DNA of 64,000 bases from Nocardiopsis sp. TSRI0078 (GCF_001905145.1 NZ_LWLB01000036.1:124001-188000), one strand, 5' to 3'. Positions 1-8,659 are shown, numbered from the stretch's first letter. Numbers and translations: made by a program. Notes: a model not told the origin generated them from the sequence alone.

Positions 1-1
1 C

Positions 2-346
2 GCCCAGAGGAGACTGGCCGCGACCAGGGATTGCGAACACAAGGTCTATGGAAGGCTGAGCGGCCCCGGCGCCCGGCCCGGAACGGAACCCGCCGTCCTC
101 TCACCTCAGTCCGCCGCCTCCGTCCTCAAAAAATTCGACGAACATCTGGCATCCATAGAAGAAACAAAACAGAGGAAGCAGCAGGAACTCCGGGAACACA
201 TCGAGAAAGAGCGGTCCAGGATCACCTCGGCCAACCGCAGGCTTCAGTCTGGGCACCGCTTTATTCTTATATCTTCTCTTGCGACACAAATATGGCTCGC
301 CATTGTTTCAACCTTTCTCGTCTACAGCCTCTTCGTTCTTCTCTGA
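2..346 (+). CDS. C-terminal part of a coiled-coil, tail-anchored membrane protein (runs off the left edge)
   Basis: The frame is open from the first bases of the window to a TGA at 344-346, about 114 codons, so this is the 3' end of a gene that starts outside. Roughly residues 42-72 of the visible part are rich in Lys, Glu, Gln and Arg and look like an amphipathic coiled coil. The last 25 or so residues are hydrophobic and end in LVYSLFVLL, as in a single C-terminal transmembrane helix (tail anchor). The codons of the last 70 residues are clearly more A/T-rich than those of neighbouring genes, with several AAA, ATA and TTT codons, which hints at acquired DNA. I do not recognise the family. 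The reading rests on frame openness plus this composition, not on homology. Confidence 0.6.
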   Translation, partial: AQRRLAATRDCEHKVYGRLSGPGARPGTEPAVLSPQSAASVLKKFDEHLASIEETKQRKQQELREHIEKERSRITSANRRLQSGHRFILISSLATQIWLAIVSTFLVYSLFVLL

Positions 347-386
347 GGCTCGGAGCTGATGTAGACGAGAAGAGAGCGATCACCCC

Positions 387-605
387 GTGGCGAAGCACGA
401 ACCGGCCGTTGTGGTCTACCGGGAAGACGACCACTACGTCTTCTGCTGCGTGGAAGCCGGTATCGCGAGCTTCGGAGAGACCCGCGAAGAGGCCGAGGCG
501 ATGACCATCAACCCCCTGGAACTCAACTACATGGACCAACCGGTGCCGCTCCCCGTTGACGAGCCGGCCATGAGCGCGGTGGAGGTCAACGTCGACTGTG
601 GCTGA
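387..605 (+). CDS. HicB-like small protein (type II toxin-antitoxin antitoxin fold, no visible partner)
   Basis: A 72-residue protein from a GTG start. Residues 8-40 match the general pattern of HicB antitoxin beta-alpha folds: a short strand, an Asp-Asp-His-Tyr turn, a second strand with Cys-Cys, then GETREEAEA, which corresponds to the 'G-(D/E)-T-x-E-E-A' helix start of HicB. HicB antitoxins normally neutralise the HicA mRNA interferase and carry a C-terminal DNA-binding domain. Here the C-terminus is only a Pro-rich tail without ribbon-helix-helix or HTH, and no HicA-like gene is next to it. It may be a solitary HicB-fold protein rather than a working antitoxin. The start is chosen because it is the first start codon after the preceding stop. 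Confidence 0.55.
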   Translation: MAKHEPAVVVYREDDHYVFCCVEAGIASFGETREEAEAMTINPLELNYMDQPVPLPVDEPAMSAVEVNVDCG

Positions 606-960
606 CGGGAGAACGCCCGACTCGAGTGAACAAGCCATCGACGTGCTCATGAACAGGTGGTTCAGGAAGCTAGCCTGGGCAGGCGGCCACATCACACCTT
701 CCGAGCCCGATGGGAGGGGACGTGTCATTGCCCCGGAGGTCGGGAAGGTCCCTACCCTGGACACCTGGAAGGGCGCTGGGAAGCCGTTCGGGGGCGCCGC
801 GGCCCAGCACTCGTGGAGCATTGGTTCCGCGCCGGACGTCAACGAACCTGCTGGCGGTCGCGTGGAACAGGCCGCGTGCTCCGGGGCCGCCCCGAAGGCC
901 CGAAGCGGCCGTGGATGTCGCTCCGTGGCGCTAGTGTTCTGGCCATGCCCAAGGACCTGA
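598..960 (+). CDS. Possible small hypothetical protein overlapping the HicB-like gene
   Basis: A GTG at 598 overlaps the HicB-like stop by 8 bases and opens a 120-codon frame ending at 960, 16 bases inside the uracil-DNA glycosylase gene. The overlap would suit translational coupling. Third positions are only moderately GC-rich and I recognise no domain; the C-terminal 40 residues look like random Arg/Ala/Gly-rich read-through. If it is not real, 606-944 is an intergenic stretch that must hold the ung promoter. Confidence 0.25.
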   Translation: MADGRTPDSSEQAIDVLMNRWFRKLAWAGGHITPSEPDGRGRVIAPEVGKVPTLDTWKGAGKPFGGAAAQHSWSIGSAPDVNEPAGGRVEQAACSGAAPKARSGRGCRSVALVFWPCPRT

Positions 961-1616
961 AAGAAATCATGGAAGCCGGCTGGGCCGAGGCCCTGGAGCC
1001 GGTCGCGCCGCAGATCGCCGCGATGGGCGATTTCCTCCGCCAGGAGGTCGCGGAGGGCCGCACCTACCTTCCCGCCGGGGAGAACGTCCTGCGCGCCTTC
1101 CAGCAGCCCTTCGATGACGTGCGCGTGCTCATCGTGGGTCAGGACCCCTACCCGACCCCGGGCAACGCGGTGGGTCTGAGCTTCTCGGTCGCCCCGGACG
1201 TGCGCCTGCCCGCGAGCCTGCGCAACATCTACAAGGAGATGGTCGACGACCTGGGGGTTCCCATGCCCTCCAACGGCGACCTGACCCCGTGGACCGAACA
1301 GGGCGTACTGCTGCTCAACAGGGTGCTGACGGTGGAGCCGGGCAAGGCCGGATCGCACCGGGGCAAGGGCTGGGAGGCCGTCACCGAGCAGGCCATCCGC
1401 GCGCTCGCCGAGCGGGACAAACCGCTGGTGGGGATCCTGTGGGGGCGCGACGCCCGCAACCTGCGGCCCATGATGCCGGGTGTGCCGTGCGTGGAGTCCG
1501 CGCACCCGAGCCCGCTCTCGGCCAAGAACGGGTTCTTCGGCTCCAAGCCCTTCAGCCGCGCCAACGAGCTTCTCAAGGAGCAGAGCTCCGAGCTGGTGAA
1601 CTGGGAGCTGCCCTAG
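945..1616 (+). CDS. ung: Uracil-DNA glycosylase (family 1)
   Basis: Base-excision repair enzyme that removes uracil from DNA. The 223-residue protein has the family 1 water-activating motif GQDPYP (residues 65-70, catalytic Asp67) and the DNA-intercalation/catalytic His motif HPSPLS (residues 187-192). Length fits the 220-250 residue family. The ATG at 945 puts the protein start just before the conserved N-terminal region; longer in-frame starts exist (ATG at 915, or upstream) but add only low-complexity sequence. No strong ribosome binding site precedes it. It is followed after 124 bases by the NACHT gene on the same strand. Confidence 0.93.
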   Translation: MPKDLKEIMEAGWAEALEPVAPQIAAMGDFLRQEVAEGRTYLPAGENVLRAFQQPFDDVRVLIVGQDPYPTPGNAVGLSFSVAPDVRLPASLRNIYKEMVDDLGVPMPSNGDLTPWTEQGVLLLNRVLTVEPGKAGSHRGKGWEAVTEQAIRALAERDKPLVGILWGRDARNLRPMMPGVPCVESAHPSPLSAKNGFFGSKPFSRANELLKEQSSELVNWELP

Positions 1617-1740
1617 CCGGCCCGGACACCGGACCACGCGTACACCCCACGATCCCGAAAACCCTGTGACCTGCGGACTCGGTGCCTCCCCCGGCGCCGG
1701 GTCCGACCCGTGTGTGCACCCCTGACCGGAAGAGGCCCCG

Positions 1741-4700
1741 ATGGCGAAACGGCTCACCTACGCGGACGCGCTCAAGATCCTCGGCCAGAACGACTCGGAG
1801 GTGACGGGCCTCGCCGAGAGACTGGCCGACGGCGGCCTGGGACTGGTGGGGGTGCCGGACCTCTTCGGGATACGGGGAGCGCTGGTGAGCGGGGGACGCC
1901 GGGCCATCGAGGGGATCCGGGACAAGATCAGCGGTGAGAGCCGCATGTCTCGGACGGAGAAGATCGAGGCGGCGCACCAGATCTTGGTGGTCGTCGCGTT
2001 CTTCGAGGCCGTGGAGGAGTCCCTGACCGCCCTGGAGGCCCCCTTCACCCTGGCCGACCTGGAGTTCACCAGGGAGGAGCAGACCGAGCTGATGAACCGC
2101 GTCCTCGCGCACTCCGTGTCCAACCCGGCCATGTCCCTGGGCCCGGGCTGGGCCCCACGCTTCTTCTCGGACTTCCTGTTCAGGGACTTCGCGGCGGCCC
2201 TGACCGGGCTCGCGGTGGCCGAGCGGCACGGCATCACCTCCGAGGACCACACCCTCCTCAGACGCATGCGGGACCTAGTCCCCGAGTGCGCCTCCAGCCG
2301 GTACCGGGAGTCCTACCGCCGACTCGCCGCCGACATCCCGGAGTTCGGGATGTGGGTGCACCTGGCCGAGCACGGGCACACGCGCGAGGCCGTCGGGACG
2401 GGACTCGCGGAGCTGCGGCGGTACCTGGAGGAGATCGGCTCCCGCCGCGCGGTGGACGCCCGGAGGCGGGAGCTGTCCGCCGGGTACCGGGCGGTCCTGC
2501 GCCAGCCCGTGCTGCGCTCGGACGAGATCCCCGCGGGGCTCTCCCTGCCCCCTCTGGAGGAGGCCTACATCCCGCCGCGGGGCCGTGCCGCCTACGCGGT
2601 GCACAGCGGCACCCCCTCCTCCGAGGAGTGGTGGGAGAGGCTGCCCGTGGTCGGCGACCTCCAGCCGGTCATCGCCGCCCACCTCGTCCACCCGCTCGCC
2701 ACGGAGGTCCCCACGGTCATCCTGGGCCACCCCGGCGCGGGAAAGTCCAAGTTCACCGAGATGCTGGCGGCCCACCTCCCGGCCGCCGACTTCCTTCCGA
2801 TCCGGGTGGAGCTGCGCTCGGTCCAGCCGAACGCCCCCATCCACGCGCAGATCGAGGAGGGACTCGCCGCGACGCTCCACACGCGTGTGTCCTGGCGCGA
2901 GCTCGCGGAGTCGGCGGACGGGGCGCTGCCCGTCGTCATCCTGGACGGCTTCGACGAACTCCTCCAGGCGACCGGGGTGGACCGGTCCGACTACCTGGAG
3001 CGGGTCCAGGAGTTCCAGCACCAGCAGGAGGCGCTGGGACAGCCGACGGCGGTGATCGTCACCAGCCGCACGGTGGTGGCCGACCGGGCCCGCTTCCCCG
3101 ACGGCTCCATGGTGATGCGGCTGGAGCCCTTCGACGACGCCCAGATCGGCCGGATGCTGGAGGTGTGGAACCGCGCCAACTCCCGCGCGTTCGCCGGCTC
3201 CGGCCCGGGCCCCCTCACCACCGACGTCCTCGTGCGGTACCGCGAGCTGGCCGAGCAGCCCCTCCTGCTGCTGATGCTGCTCATCTACGACGCGAAGGGC
3301 AACGCCCTGCGGCAGGCCCCGGACACCCTCTCCCACGGGGAGCTGTACGAGCGCCTGCTGAGGATGTTCGCCAAACGCGAGGTGGACAAGCACCACTCCT
3401 CCCTGAGCGCGGGCGGCTTCGAGGACGCGGTCGAGGACGAACTGCGCCGTCTGGAGGTCGCCGCGCTGGCGATGTTCACCAGGCGCAAGCAGAGCGTGGG
3501 CGCCGAGGAGCTGGACCGGGACCTGGCGGTCCTCATGCCCGACGCGGCGGTACGCGCCCCGGACGCGGACCTGCACGGCCGGATCGACCCGGCCCACCAG
3601 GTGCTGGGCAGGTTCTTCTTCGTCCACGAGGCCCGGGCGCAGGTGGGCGAGGGCACGGCGAGCGTCTTCGAGTTCCTGCACGCCACCTTCGGCGAGTACC
3701 TGGTGGCGCGGGCCGTGGTCGCCGCTCTGGAGGACCTGGAGGAGTCCCGCGCCCGCTCCCCCCGGCGCCGCGGACGAAGCGCGCGCCCCGACGACGGCGA
3801 GCTGTACGCCCTGTCCTCCTTCGCCGGCTACGCGGGCCGGGAGAAGGTCGTGGCCTTCCTCGCCGAACTCCTGGAGCGCAGGTTCGCCGAGGAGCCCGAA
3901 GCGCGTGAGGACTACGCGCGGCTGCTCGTCGAGCTGTTCCAGGAGGCGCCCTTCCCCGCTCCCAACCGCTCCTACACCGACTACGAGCCCGTGCGCCTGC
4001 CGCTGACCCGCCGCGAGGCCAACTACACCGGCAACCTCGTGCTCCTGCTGTGCCTCGTGCGCGGTGAGCCGGTCGACGTCCGCGAACTGTTCCCCGACGC
4101 CCACGAGCCCGACCAGGCCCTACAGGGCACGGCCACGCTGTGGCGCACCCTGCCGGGGGCCGAGTGGTTCAGCATCGTGAGCACGCTCCGCGTCCGCCAC
4201 CTGCACGGGTGGGACGAGGGCGGCCCGACCACCGTGATCGAACGGGAGGACGGCTCGCCCGTCAACGTCGGGGAGTGCATGGGCTTCGAGCTCCGGGCGA
4301 ACCGGGACGTCGGCCCCGACGTGGTCGACCCCTACGGGATCACCGTGCCGTACGAGTCCGTCAGCTCCCGGCTGCTGCGGTCGATGGCCATGCGGGTCAA
4401 CGGCACCGCGGCGCGCTTCCTGTTCGGTCTGCTGCCCTACCTGCGCCACGTCTCCGACGACCTGGCGACCTGGTACTCCGACGCACCCCCCGGGAAGGAC
4501 GACACGGTCTGGTCCGAGGCGTACGAGATCATGCGACTGCGCCTGGAGCCCGTGCACCACGATCCCGAGGGACGCCTGGACGGCTACCGCAGGCTGCTCT
4601 CCCCCCAGACCCTGGGACGCCGGGAGCTCCTGGTGCTGAAGCAGGCGGCGGAGGACCTCGCCCTGCCTTCCCTCAGCCCGGAGTTCCTCGACCCGCTGAA

Positions 4701-4971
4701 GCTACTGCTGGAGGACTACCTCTCCAGGGTGACGGAGGTGGTGATCGGCCCCCACCTCGGCCTTGAGCTGGTCGCACCGGTCCTTCACCATCTGGAGCGC
4801 CGCGTCGGAGCGGAGGAGAACCACGTCCTGGCGGACAGCTTGACGCGTATCCTGAGTCTGGTCCGCGAGAACACCGCCCAGCGACCCTTCGCGCGGGCCG
4901 TCGACACCGTGCCCGCGTCCCCGCTCCGCGAACGGACGGACGCGACGGATCGCTACAACAGCGGCGGCTGA
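1741..4971 (+). CDS. NACHT-domain STAND NTPase, candidate antiphage defence protein
   Basis: A 1,076-residue protein. The centre is a NACHT-type P-loop NTPase: Walker A GHPGAGKS at residues 329-336, Walker B ending in LDGFDE at 401-406 with the extra acidic pair typical of NACHT proteins, and a sensor-like VIVTSRT about 35 residues later. The 330 N-terminal residues are alpha-helical in character with no effector domain I can name. The C-terminal half (about 620-1076) is charged, contains FEFLHATFGEYLVA as seen in NACHT-associated helical regions, and shows no obvious LRR, WD40 or TPR repeats. Bacterial NACHT proteins act in antiphage immunity by sensing and abortive infection; that role here is inference. 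A GGAAGAGG ribosome site sits just before the ATG. The gene stands alone, transcribed away from ung and convergent with the sirtuin gene. Confidence 0.85.
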   Translation: MAKRLTYADALKILGQNDSEVTGLAERLADGGLGLVGVPDLFGIRGALVSGGRRAIEGIRDKISGESRMSRTEKIEAAHQILVVVAFFEAVEESLTALEAPFTLADLEFTREEQTELMNRVLAHSVSNPAMSLGPGWAPRFFSDFLFRDFAAALTGLAVAERHGITSEDHTLLRRMRDLVPECASSRYRESYRRLAADIPEFGMWVHLAEHGHTREAVGTGLAELRRYLEEIGSRRAVDARRRELSAGYRAVLRQPVLRSDEIPAGLSLPPLEEAYIPPRGRAAYAVHSGTPSSEEWWERLPVVGDLQPVIAAHLVHPLATEVPTVILGHPGAGKSKFTEMLAAHLPAADFLPIRVELRSVQPNAPIHAQIEEGLAATLHTRVSWRELAESADGALPVVILDGFDELLQATGVDRSDYLERVQEFQHQQEALGQPTAVIVTSRTVVADRARFPDGSMVMRLEPFDDAQIGRMLEVWNRANSRAFAGSGPGPLTTDVLVRYRELAEQPLLLLMLLIYDAKGNALRQAPDTLSHGELYERLLRMFAKREVDKHHSSLSAGGFEDAVEDELRRLEVAALAMFTRRKQSVGAEELDRDLAVLMPDAAVRAPDADLHGRIDPAHQVLGRFFFVHEARAQVGEGTASVFEFLHATFGEYLVARAVVAALEDLEESRARSPRRRGRSARPDDGELYALSSFAGYAGREKVVAFLAELLERRFAEEPEAREDYARLLVELFQEAPFPAPNRSYTDYEPVRLPLTRREANYTGNLVLLLCLVRGEPVDVRELFPDAHEPDQALQGTATLWRTLPGAEWFSIVSTLRVRHLHGWDEGGPTTVIEREDGSPVNVGECMGFELRANRDVGPDVVDPYGITVPYESVSSRLLRSMAMRVNGTAARFLFGLLPYLRHVSDDLATWYSDAPPGKDDTVWSEAYEIMRLRLEPVHHDPEGRLDGYRRLLSPQTLGRRELLVLKQAAEDLALPSLSPEFLDPLKLLLEDYLSRVTEVVIGPHLGLELVAPVLHHLERRVGAEENHVLADSLTRILSLVRENTAQRPFARAVDTVPASPLRERTDATDRYNSGG

Positions 4972-4981
4972 ACCGGCTGCA

Positions 4982-5024
4982 CGGGCACCGCGGCCGAAGC
5001 CCCGCGGATCCGGCACGGTGCCCG
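4982..5024. terminator. Bidirectional terminator hairpin between the NACHT and SIR2 genes
   Basis: Inverted arms CGGGCACCG (4982-4990) and CGGTGCCCG (5016-5024) enclose an inner GCGG/CCGC pairing. It lies between two convergent genes, so it probably serves both. No U-tract, as is common in GC-rich actinomycetes. Confidence 0.5.
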
Positions 5025-5032
5025 ACGCGTTC

Positions 5033-5833
5033 CTACCCCGCCTCGCGCACCCGCTCCACCAGTGCGGGGAGGGCCTTTCCGATGGGCTCGCGCACGACCG
5101 CGGCGGCGAAGTCGTCGTAGGGCGTGGGCTCGGCGTTGACGATGACCAGGGCGGCACCCGACATCATGGCCACGTCGCACAGTCCCGCCACCGGGTGCAC
5201 GGTCAGCGAGGTGCCCACGGCCAGGAACACGTCGCACTCGCGAGCGGCCCGCGTGGCCTCCTCGACGACGTTCGCGTCGAGCCGCTGGCCGAAGGAGATG
5301 GTGTCCGACTTCTGGATGCCCCCGCACTCCACGCACCGGGGGTCGGACTCCTCGTCCAGGCGGGCCAGCACCTCCTCGCTGGGCGTGCGCAGCCCGCACG
5401 CCATGCACGTCACCCGCAGCATGGTGCCGTGCACCTCGACGACCCTGTCGCCGGAGACCCCGCCCAGCTGGTGCAGGCCGTCGATGTTCTGGGTGACCAG
5501 CGCCCGCAGCCGCCCCGTGGCCTCCAGGTCGGCGAGCGCACGGTGCGCGGCGTTGGGCCGGGCCCGCCACATCTGGTGGGCGCGACGCTGCGTCCACACC
5601 TCGCGGCGCACGTTCACGTCGTTCATGTAGGTGTCGATGTCCGACAGGGCCTGCGCGCCCGGGTCGGTCGTCCACACCCCCTGGGGGCCGCGGAAGTCGG
5701 GGATCCCGGAGTCGGTGGACACTCCCGCGCCGGTGAGCACCGTGATGCGTTCGGCGGGTACCAGCAGGTCGGCGGTCCGTTCGAAGTCCTCGGGATCGAC
5801 GAAGGACGCGGAGTCGGTGGTGATCGAGGCCAT
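5033..5833 (-). CDS. NAD-dependent protein deacylase of the SIR2 family
   Basis: A 266-residue class sirtuin that removes acyl groups from lysines while consuming NAD. It shows the NAD-binding GAGVSTDSGIPDFRG (residues 35-49), the TQNIDGLH motif (114-121), the catalytic His135 in VVEVHGT, and a zinc site made by Cys143/Cys146 and Cys167/Cys170. Length and order match bacterial CobB-like enzymes. Unlike SIR2 effectors of antiphage systems it has no extra domain, so despite lying beside a NACHT gene it is more likely a housekeeping deacylase. It is convergent with the NACHT gene and divergent from the sulfotransferase-like gene. Confidence 0.93.
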   Translation of the reverse strand: MASITTDSASFVDPEDFERTADLLVPAERITVLTGAGVSTDSGIPDFRGPQGVWTTDPGAQALSDIDTYMNDVNVRREVWTQRRAHQMWRARPNAAHRALADLEATGRLRALVTQNIDGLHQLGGVSGDRVVEVHGTMLRVTCMACGLRTPSEEVLARLDEESDPRCVECGGIQKSDTISFGQRLDANVVEEATRAARECDVFLAVGTSLTVHPVAGLCDVAMMSGAALVIVNAEPTPYDDFAAAVVREPIGKALPALVERVREAG

Positions 5834-5998
5834 AATCCATTCTTACAGCGACTTGGGGACCGCTTTCCCCGCCTTTGACCCGGGACGAGGGCTTCCACCC
5901 GTCGACACATCGTAGCCTCGGGAGCGTGTGGGGTGCAGAGGCGAAATCCCCGGCCGATGCACACGAGATGGGCAAAGGGTGCGAAAATCGACACAATC

Positions 5999-6883
5999 AT
6001 GAAGCAGCCGTCCTACATTCTCGTGGTCAACGGGACCAAGGTCCAGCGCCCGGTGTTCGTGCTGGGCGCCCCCCACTCCGGGGTCGCCGAGATCTCCCGC
6101 GCCCTGTCACGCGTTCCCGGTTTCCACATCGGCGCGGGTTCGTCGGGCGTGCTCAACGCGGTCTACGCCGTGGCCAGGCGGCCCTCCCTCGCCCTGGAGA
6201 AGGCCGCGGGCACGGCGAGCCTGCTGCGTGAGGCCTACGCCGAGGCCTGGCAGCTCACCCCCCTGACCTGCCCCCGCTGTCCGGGGCCGCGGACGCGCGT
6301 GCCCGCCAACGTCTCCGCCGAGCCGTGCGAGCACAGCGCGGACGTGCGCCGCTACGGCGACGCCAGCCCCGACCTGCTGTTCAGCGCCACGGCCCTGCAC
6401 GCGGCCTTCCCCGACGCGCTGTTCGTCCAGGTCATCCGGGACGGCCGCGACGTCATCGCGGACATGATGGAGGACGAGCGATCCCTGGCCTGGCTCAAGC
6501 CGAGCTTCATGAAGCTGGAGCACGAGTTCCCCAACCACTTCTTCGGCCTGGAGGAGGAGTCGGACCTGACCGCGTTCAAGGAGGGGTCCACGGCCGCCAA
6601 GTGCGCGATGCGGTGGCGGGGCGCGATCCGCATGTCGGCGCTGCTGCGCCGCAGCATCGGCGCCGAGCAGCTGCTGACCCTGCGCTACGAGGACGTGCAC
6701 GGCGGGGAGGTGGACACCGCCGAGCGGCTGCGGGAGTTCACCGGAGCGCGGGTGTCGGCCTCGGAGCTGCTGACCGGGGAGTCGTGGGGCGTGGGCTCCT
6801 GGCGTGAACGCCTGTCCCGCTCGCAGCACGGGGACGTGCACGAGGTGGCGGGCGTGGAGCTGTCCCGGCTCGGCTACCGCTGA
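5999..6883 (+). CDS. Sulfotransferase-like protein
   Basis: A 294-residue cytosolic protein. Near the N-terminus (about residues 20-36) VFVLGAPHSGVAEISRAL resembles the PAPS 5'-phosphosulfate-binding loop. The mid-protein VQVIRDGRDVIADM matches the 3'-phosphate-binding RDGRDV segment of the P-loop sulfotransferase fold, and YED near the end resembles the conserved late motif. These enzymes move sulfate from PAPS to hydroxyls or amines; the acceptor cannot be told. The loop lacks the usual Thr/Ser after Gly, so activity is uncertain. The ATG at 5999 is preferred over the longer frame from 5933, which adds an unlikely N-terminus; neither has a clear ribosome site. Stand-alone gene. Confidence 0.75.
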   Translation: MKQPSYILVVNGTKVQRPVFVLGAPHSGVAEISRALSRVPGFHIGAGSSGVLNAVYAVARRPSLALEKAAGTASLLREAYAEAWQLTPLTCPRCPGPRTRVPANVSAEPCEHSADVRRYGDASPDLLFSATALHAAFPDALFVQVIRDGRDVIADMMEDERSLAWLKPSFMKLEHEFPNHFFGLEEESDLTAFKEGSTAAKCAMRWRGAIRMSALLRRSIGAEQLLTLRYEDVHGGEVDTAERLREFTGARVSASELLTGESWGVGSWRERLSRSQHGDVHEVAGVELSRLGYR

Positions 6884-6884
6884 G

Positions 6885-6921
6885 CCCGGCCGGACCCGGA
6901 TCGCCCCCGGCCGGACCCGGA
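6885..6921 (+). repeat. 16-base direct repeat after the sulfotransferase-like gene
   Basis: CCCGGCCGGACCCGGA occurs at 6885-6900 and again at 6906-6921, a 21-base period. It lies just downstream of the stop codon in the 106-base gap between convergent genes. It probably arose by local slippage; no function is indicated. Confidence 0.6.
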
Positions 6922-6989
6922 CTCCTCCCGGTCGGGCCCCGGGGCGCCCCCGACGGGCACGCGGTCCCGGGCACGCCGCCGGGAGCACC

Positions 6990-7574
6990 TCAGTCCGCGC
7001 CGTGGACGGTCATCAGCGCGTCGGCGGCGGCGCGGGCCGTGCGGGCGGCGTCCGCCGCCCCGGTGACGTTGCGGGCGACGACGGCGCCCTCGTGCAGCAT
7101 GGCCAGCGCGTCGCCGAGGGCCGCCGGGTCGCCCGCCCCGGCCCGCGCGGCGAGGTCGGCGTACAGGTCGCGCAGCCACCGCTTCTGCTCCTCGGCGACC
7201 GCGCGGCCGGGGTGCTCGGGGTCGGAGAGCTCGGCGTAGGCGTTGACCATGGCGCAGCCTCGCGGGTTCTCCGCGGACATCCAGTCGTCCAGGGCGTCGA
7301 AGGTGGCAGCCACGCGTGCGCGCGGTGTACCAGCCCGCGCCAGGTAGGCGTCGAGGTGTTCGCGCCAGCGGGCGTCGCGGGCGCGCAGGTACTGCACGAC
7401 GAGCTGCTGTTTGGAGCCGAACCGGTCGTAGATGGTCTTCTTGGTGACCCCCGCCCGTTCGGCGACCAGCTCCATCCCGACGGTGTTGATGCCCCGCGTG
7501 TAGAACAGCTCGGTCGCCACGTCCAGGACGCGGCGCGCGGCCGGGGTCATCGGGCTGGTCCCGGTACTGGCCAT
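6990..7574 (-). CDS. TetR-family transcriptional repressor
   Basis: A 194-residue protein with an N-terminal TetR helix-turn-helix (about residues 31-53 from this start, containing LVAERAGVTKKTIYDRFGSK) followed by a helical ligand-binding domain with no recognisable ligand signature. It is divergently transcribed from an EamA-type transporter with about 100 bases between the starts and a palindromic site there, the classic layout of a repressor controlling an exporter and itself. The ATG at 7574 is chosen, with a GGGAG ribosome site 8 bases upstream; a GTG at 7583 would add three residues and also has a good site. Confidence 0.9.
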   Translation of the reverse strand: MASTGTSPMTPAARRVLDVATELFYTRGINTVGMELVAERAGVTKKTIYDRFGSKQQLVVQYLRARDARWREHLDAYLARAGTPRARVAATFDALDDWMSAENPRGCAMVNAYAELSDPEHPGRAVAEEQKRWLRDLYADLAARAGAGDPAALGDALAMLHEGAVVARNVTGAADAARTARAAADALMTVHGAD

Positions 7575-7646
7575 GGTCTCCACTCCCTGCTCTCCTGCCT
7601 CTTCCGTCCGGCTCCGCGGTACCGCGGCCGGTGACTACATTGTGAG

Positions 7647-7666
7647 TATACCGACCGGTGTGTTTA
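7647..7666. promoter_or_regulatory. Probable operator for the TetR repressor
   Basis: An imperfect palindrome centred on ACCGGT (7654-7659), with flanks TATACCG on the left and GTGTTTA on the right (4 of 7 flank pairs match). It lies in the only gap between the divergent repressor and transporter genes. It resembles the ACCGACCGGT-type operators common for TetR regulators. Confidence 0.5.
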
Positions 7667-7675
7667 CCTCTCGGC

Positions 7676-8659
7676 ATGGAGTACACGAGAGCGCACACGT
7701 TCGGCTCCCCGCTGCCCGTCCTGCTCGCCGCGGGGCTGGTGGTGATGTGGAGTTCCGGCTTCGTCGGCGCCGAACTCGGCACCGCGTACGCACCCGCGAC
7801 GACCCTGCTGGCCTGGCGTTTCATCGCCGTGGCCGCGCTCTTGGCGGCGTGGTGCCCGTGGCGGCGGGTGCGGATGCCGCGACGGGACCTGGCGGCGCAC
7901 GCCGCACTCGGGCTGCTGTCCCAGGCCGGGTACCTGTACGGGGTGTACGCCGCCGCTCAGGCGGGCGTGACCGCCGGGACGAGCGCCCTGGTGGCCGCCC
8001 TCCAGCCGCTGGTGGCGACGGCGCTGGCGGTTCCGCTGCTGGGCGAGCGGGTGCGGCCGCGCCAGTCGGCGGGCCTGGTGCTGGGGATGGCCGGGGTCGG
8101 CCTGGTGGTGGGCGCCGACCTGCTGCGGCCGGGCGCCGCCCCCTGGTGGGGGTACCTGCTGCCGTTCGGGGCGATGCTCTCCCTCGTGGCCGCGACCCTG
8201 CTGGAGCGCCGCGTGCGGCCCGGGGGCTCCCTGGTGGATGCCCTGGCGGTGCAGTGCGCGGTGAGCGCGGTGCTGTTCACGGGGCTGGCCGCCGCCACCG
8301 GGACGCTGGCCCCGCCCGACGATCCGGGGTTCTGGGCGGCGGTGGCCTGGGTGGTGGTGCTGTCGACGCTGGGGGGCTACGGCCTGTACTGGGTCAACCT
8401 GGCCCGGACGGGCGTGGCCCGGGTGTCGGCGCTGCTGTACCTGACCCCGCCCACCACGCTGGTGTGGTCCTGGCTGATGTTCGGTGAACCTGTGGGGCCG
8501 GGCGCTCTGGCGGGGATGGCGGTGTGCACGGTGGCCGTGGTGCTGGTGGGTACCGGAGGCGTCACGGGGAGCGCCGACGGACCGAGTGGCGGGAGGACGG
8601 CTGGACCTGCTCCCGCCCGTGGGCGGTGGAGGTGGCGTCCTGATCCCGTGGATCGCTGA
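7676..8659 (+). CDS. EamA/DMT-family membrane transporter
   Basis: A 327-residue inner-membrane protein with about ten hydrophobic helices arranged as two EamA repeats, the fold of drug/metabolite exporters. The first repeat begins MWSSGFVGAELG, the typical EamA opening. The last 45 residues are a charged, Arg/Gly/Pro-rich cytosolic tail without homology, created because the reading frame continues 98 bases into the convergent RidA-like gene. The ATG at 7676 is preferred over a GTG at 7658. The divergent TetR gene probably represses it; the substrate is not predictable. Confidence 0.88.
   Translation: MEYTRAHTFGSPLPVLLAAGLVVMWSSGFVGAELGTAYAPATTLLAWRFIAVAALLAAWCPWRRVRMPRRDLAAHAALGLLSQAGYLYGVYAAAQAGVTAGTSALVAALQPLVATALAVPLLGERVRPRQSAGLVLGMAGVGLVVGADLLRPGAAPWWGYLLPFGAMLSLVAATLLERRVRPGGSLVDALAVQCAVSAVLFTGLAAATGTLAPPDDPGFWAAVAWVVVLSTLGGYGLYWVNLARTGVARVSALLYLTPPTTLVWSWLMFGEPVGPGALAGMAVCTVAVVLVGTGGVTGSADGPSGGRTAGPAPARGRWRWRPDPVDR

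Noticed and set aside
31..504. A 157-codon frame at the left edge
   Set aside because: The alternative frame (2-346) reads as coiled coil plus membrane helix, while this one is Arg-rich and overlaps the HicB-like gene.
598..960. A HicA toxin gene next to the HicB-like gene
   Set aside because: The overlapping frame does not resemble the HicA double-stranded-RNA-binding fold; it is listed only as a low-confidence hypothetical.
5033..5833. SIR2 gene as part of an antiphage SIR2 system with the NACHT gene
   Set aside because: It has the plain zinc-containing deacylase layout without fused effector or sensor, and it is convergent with the NACHT gene rather than in an operon.
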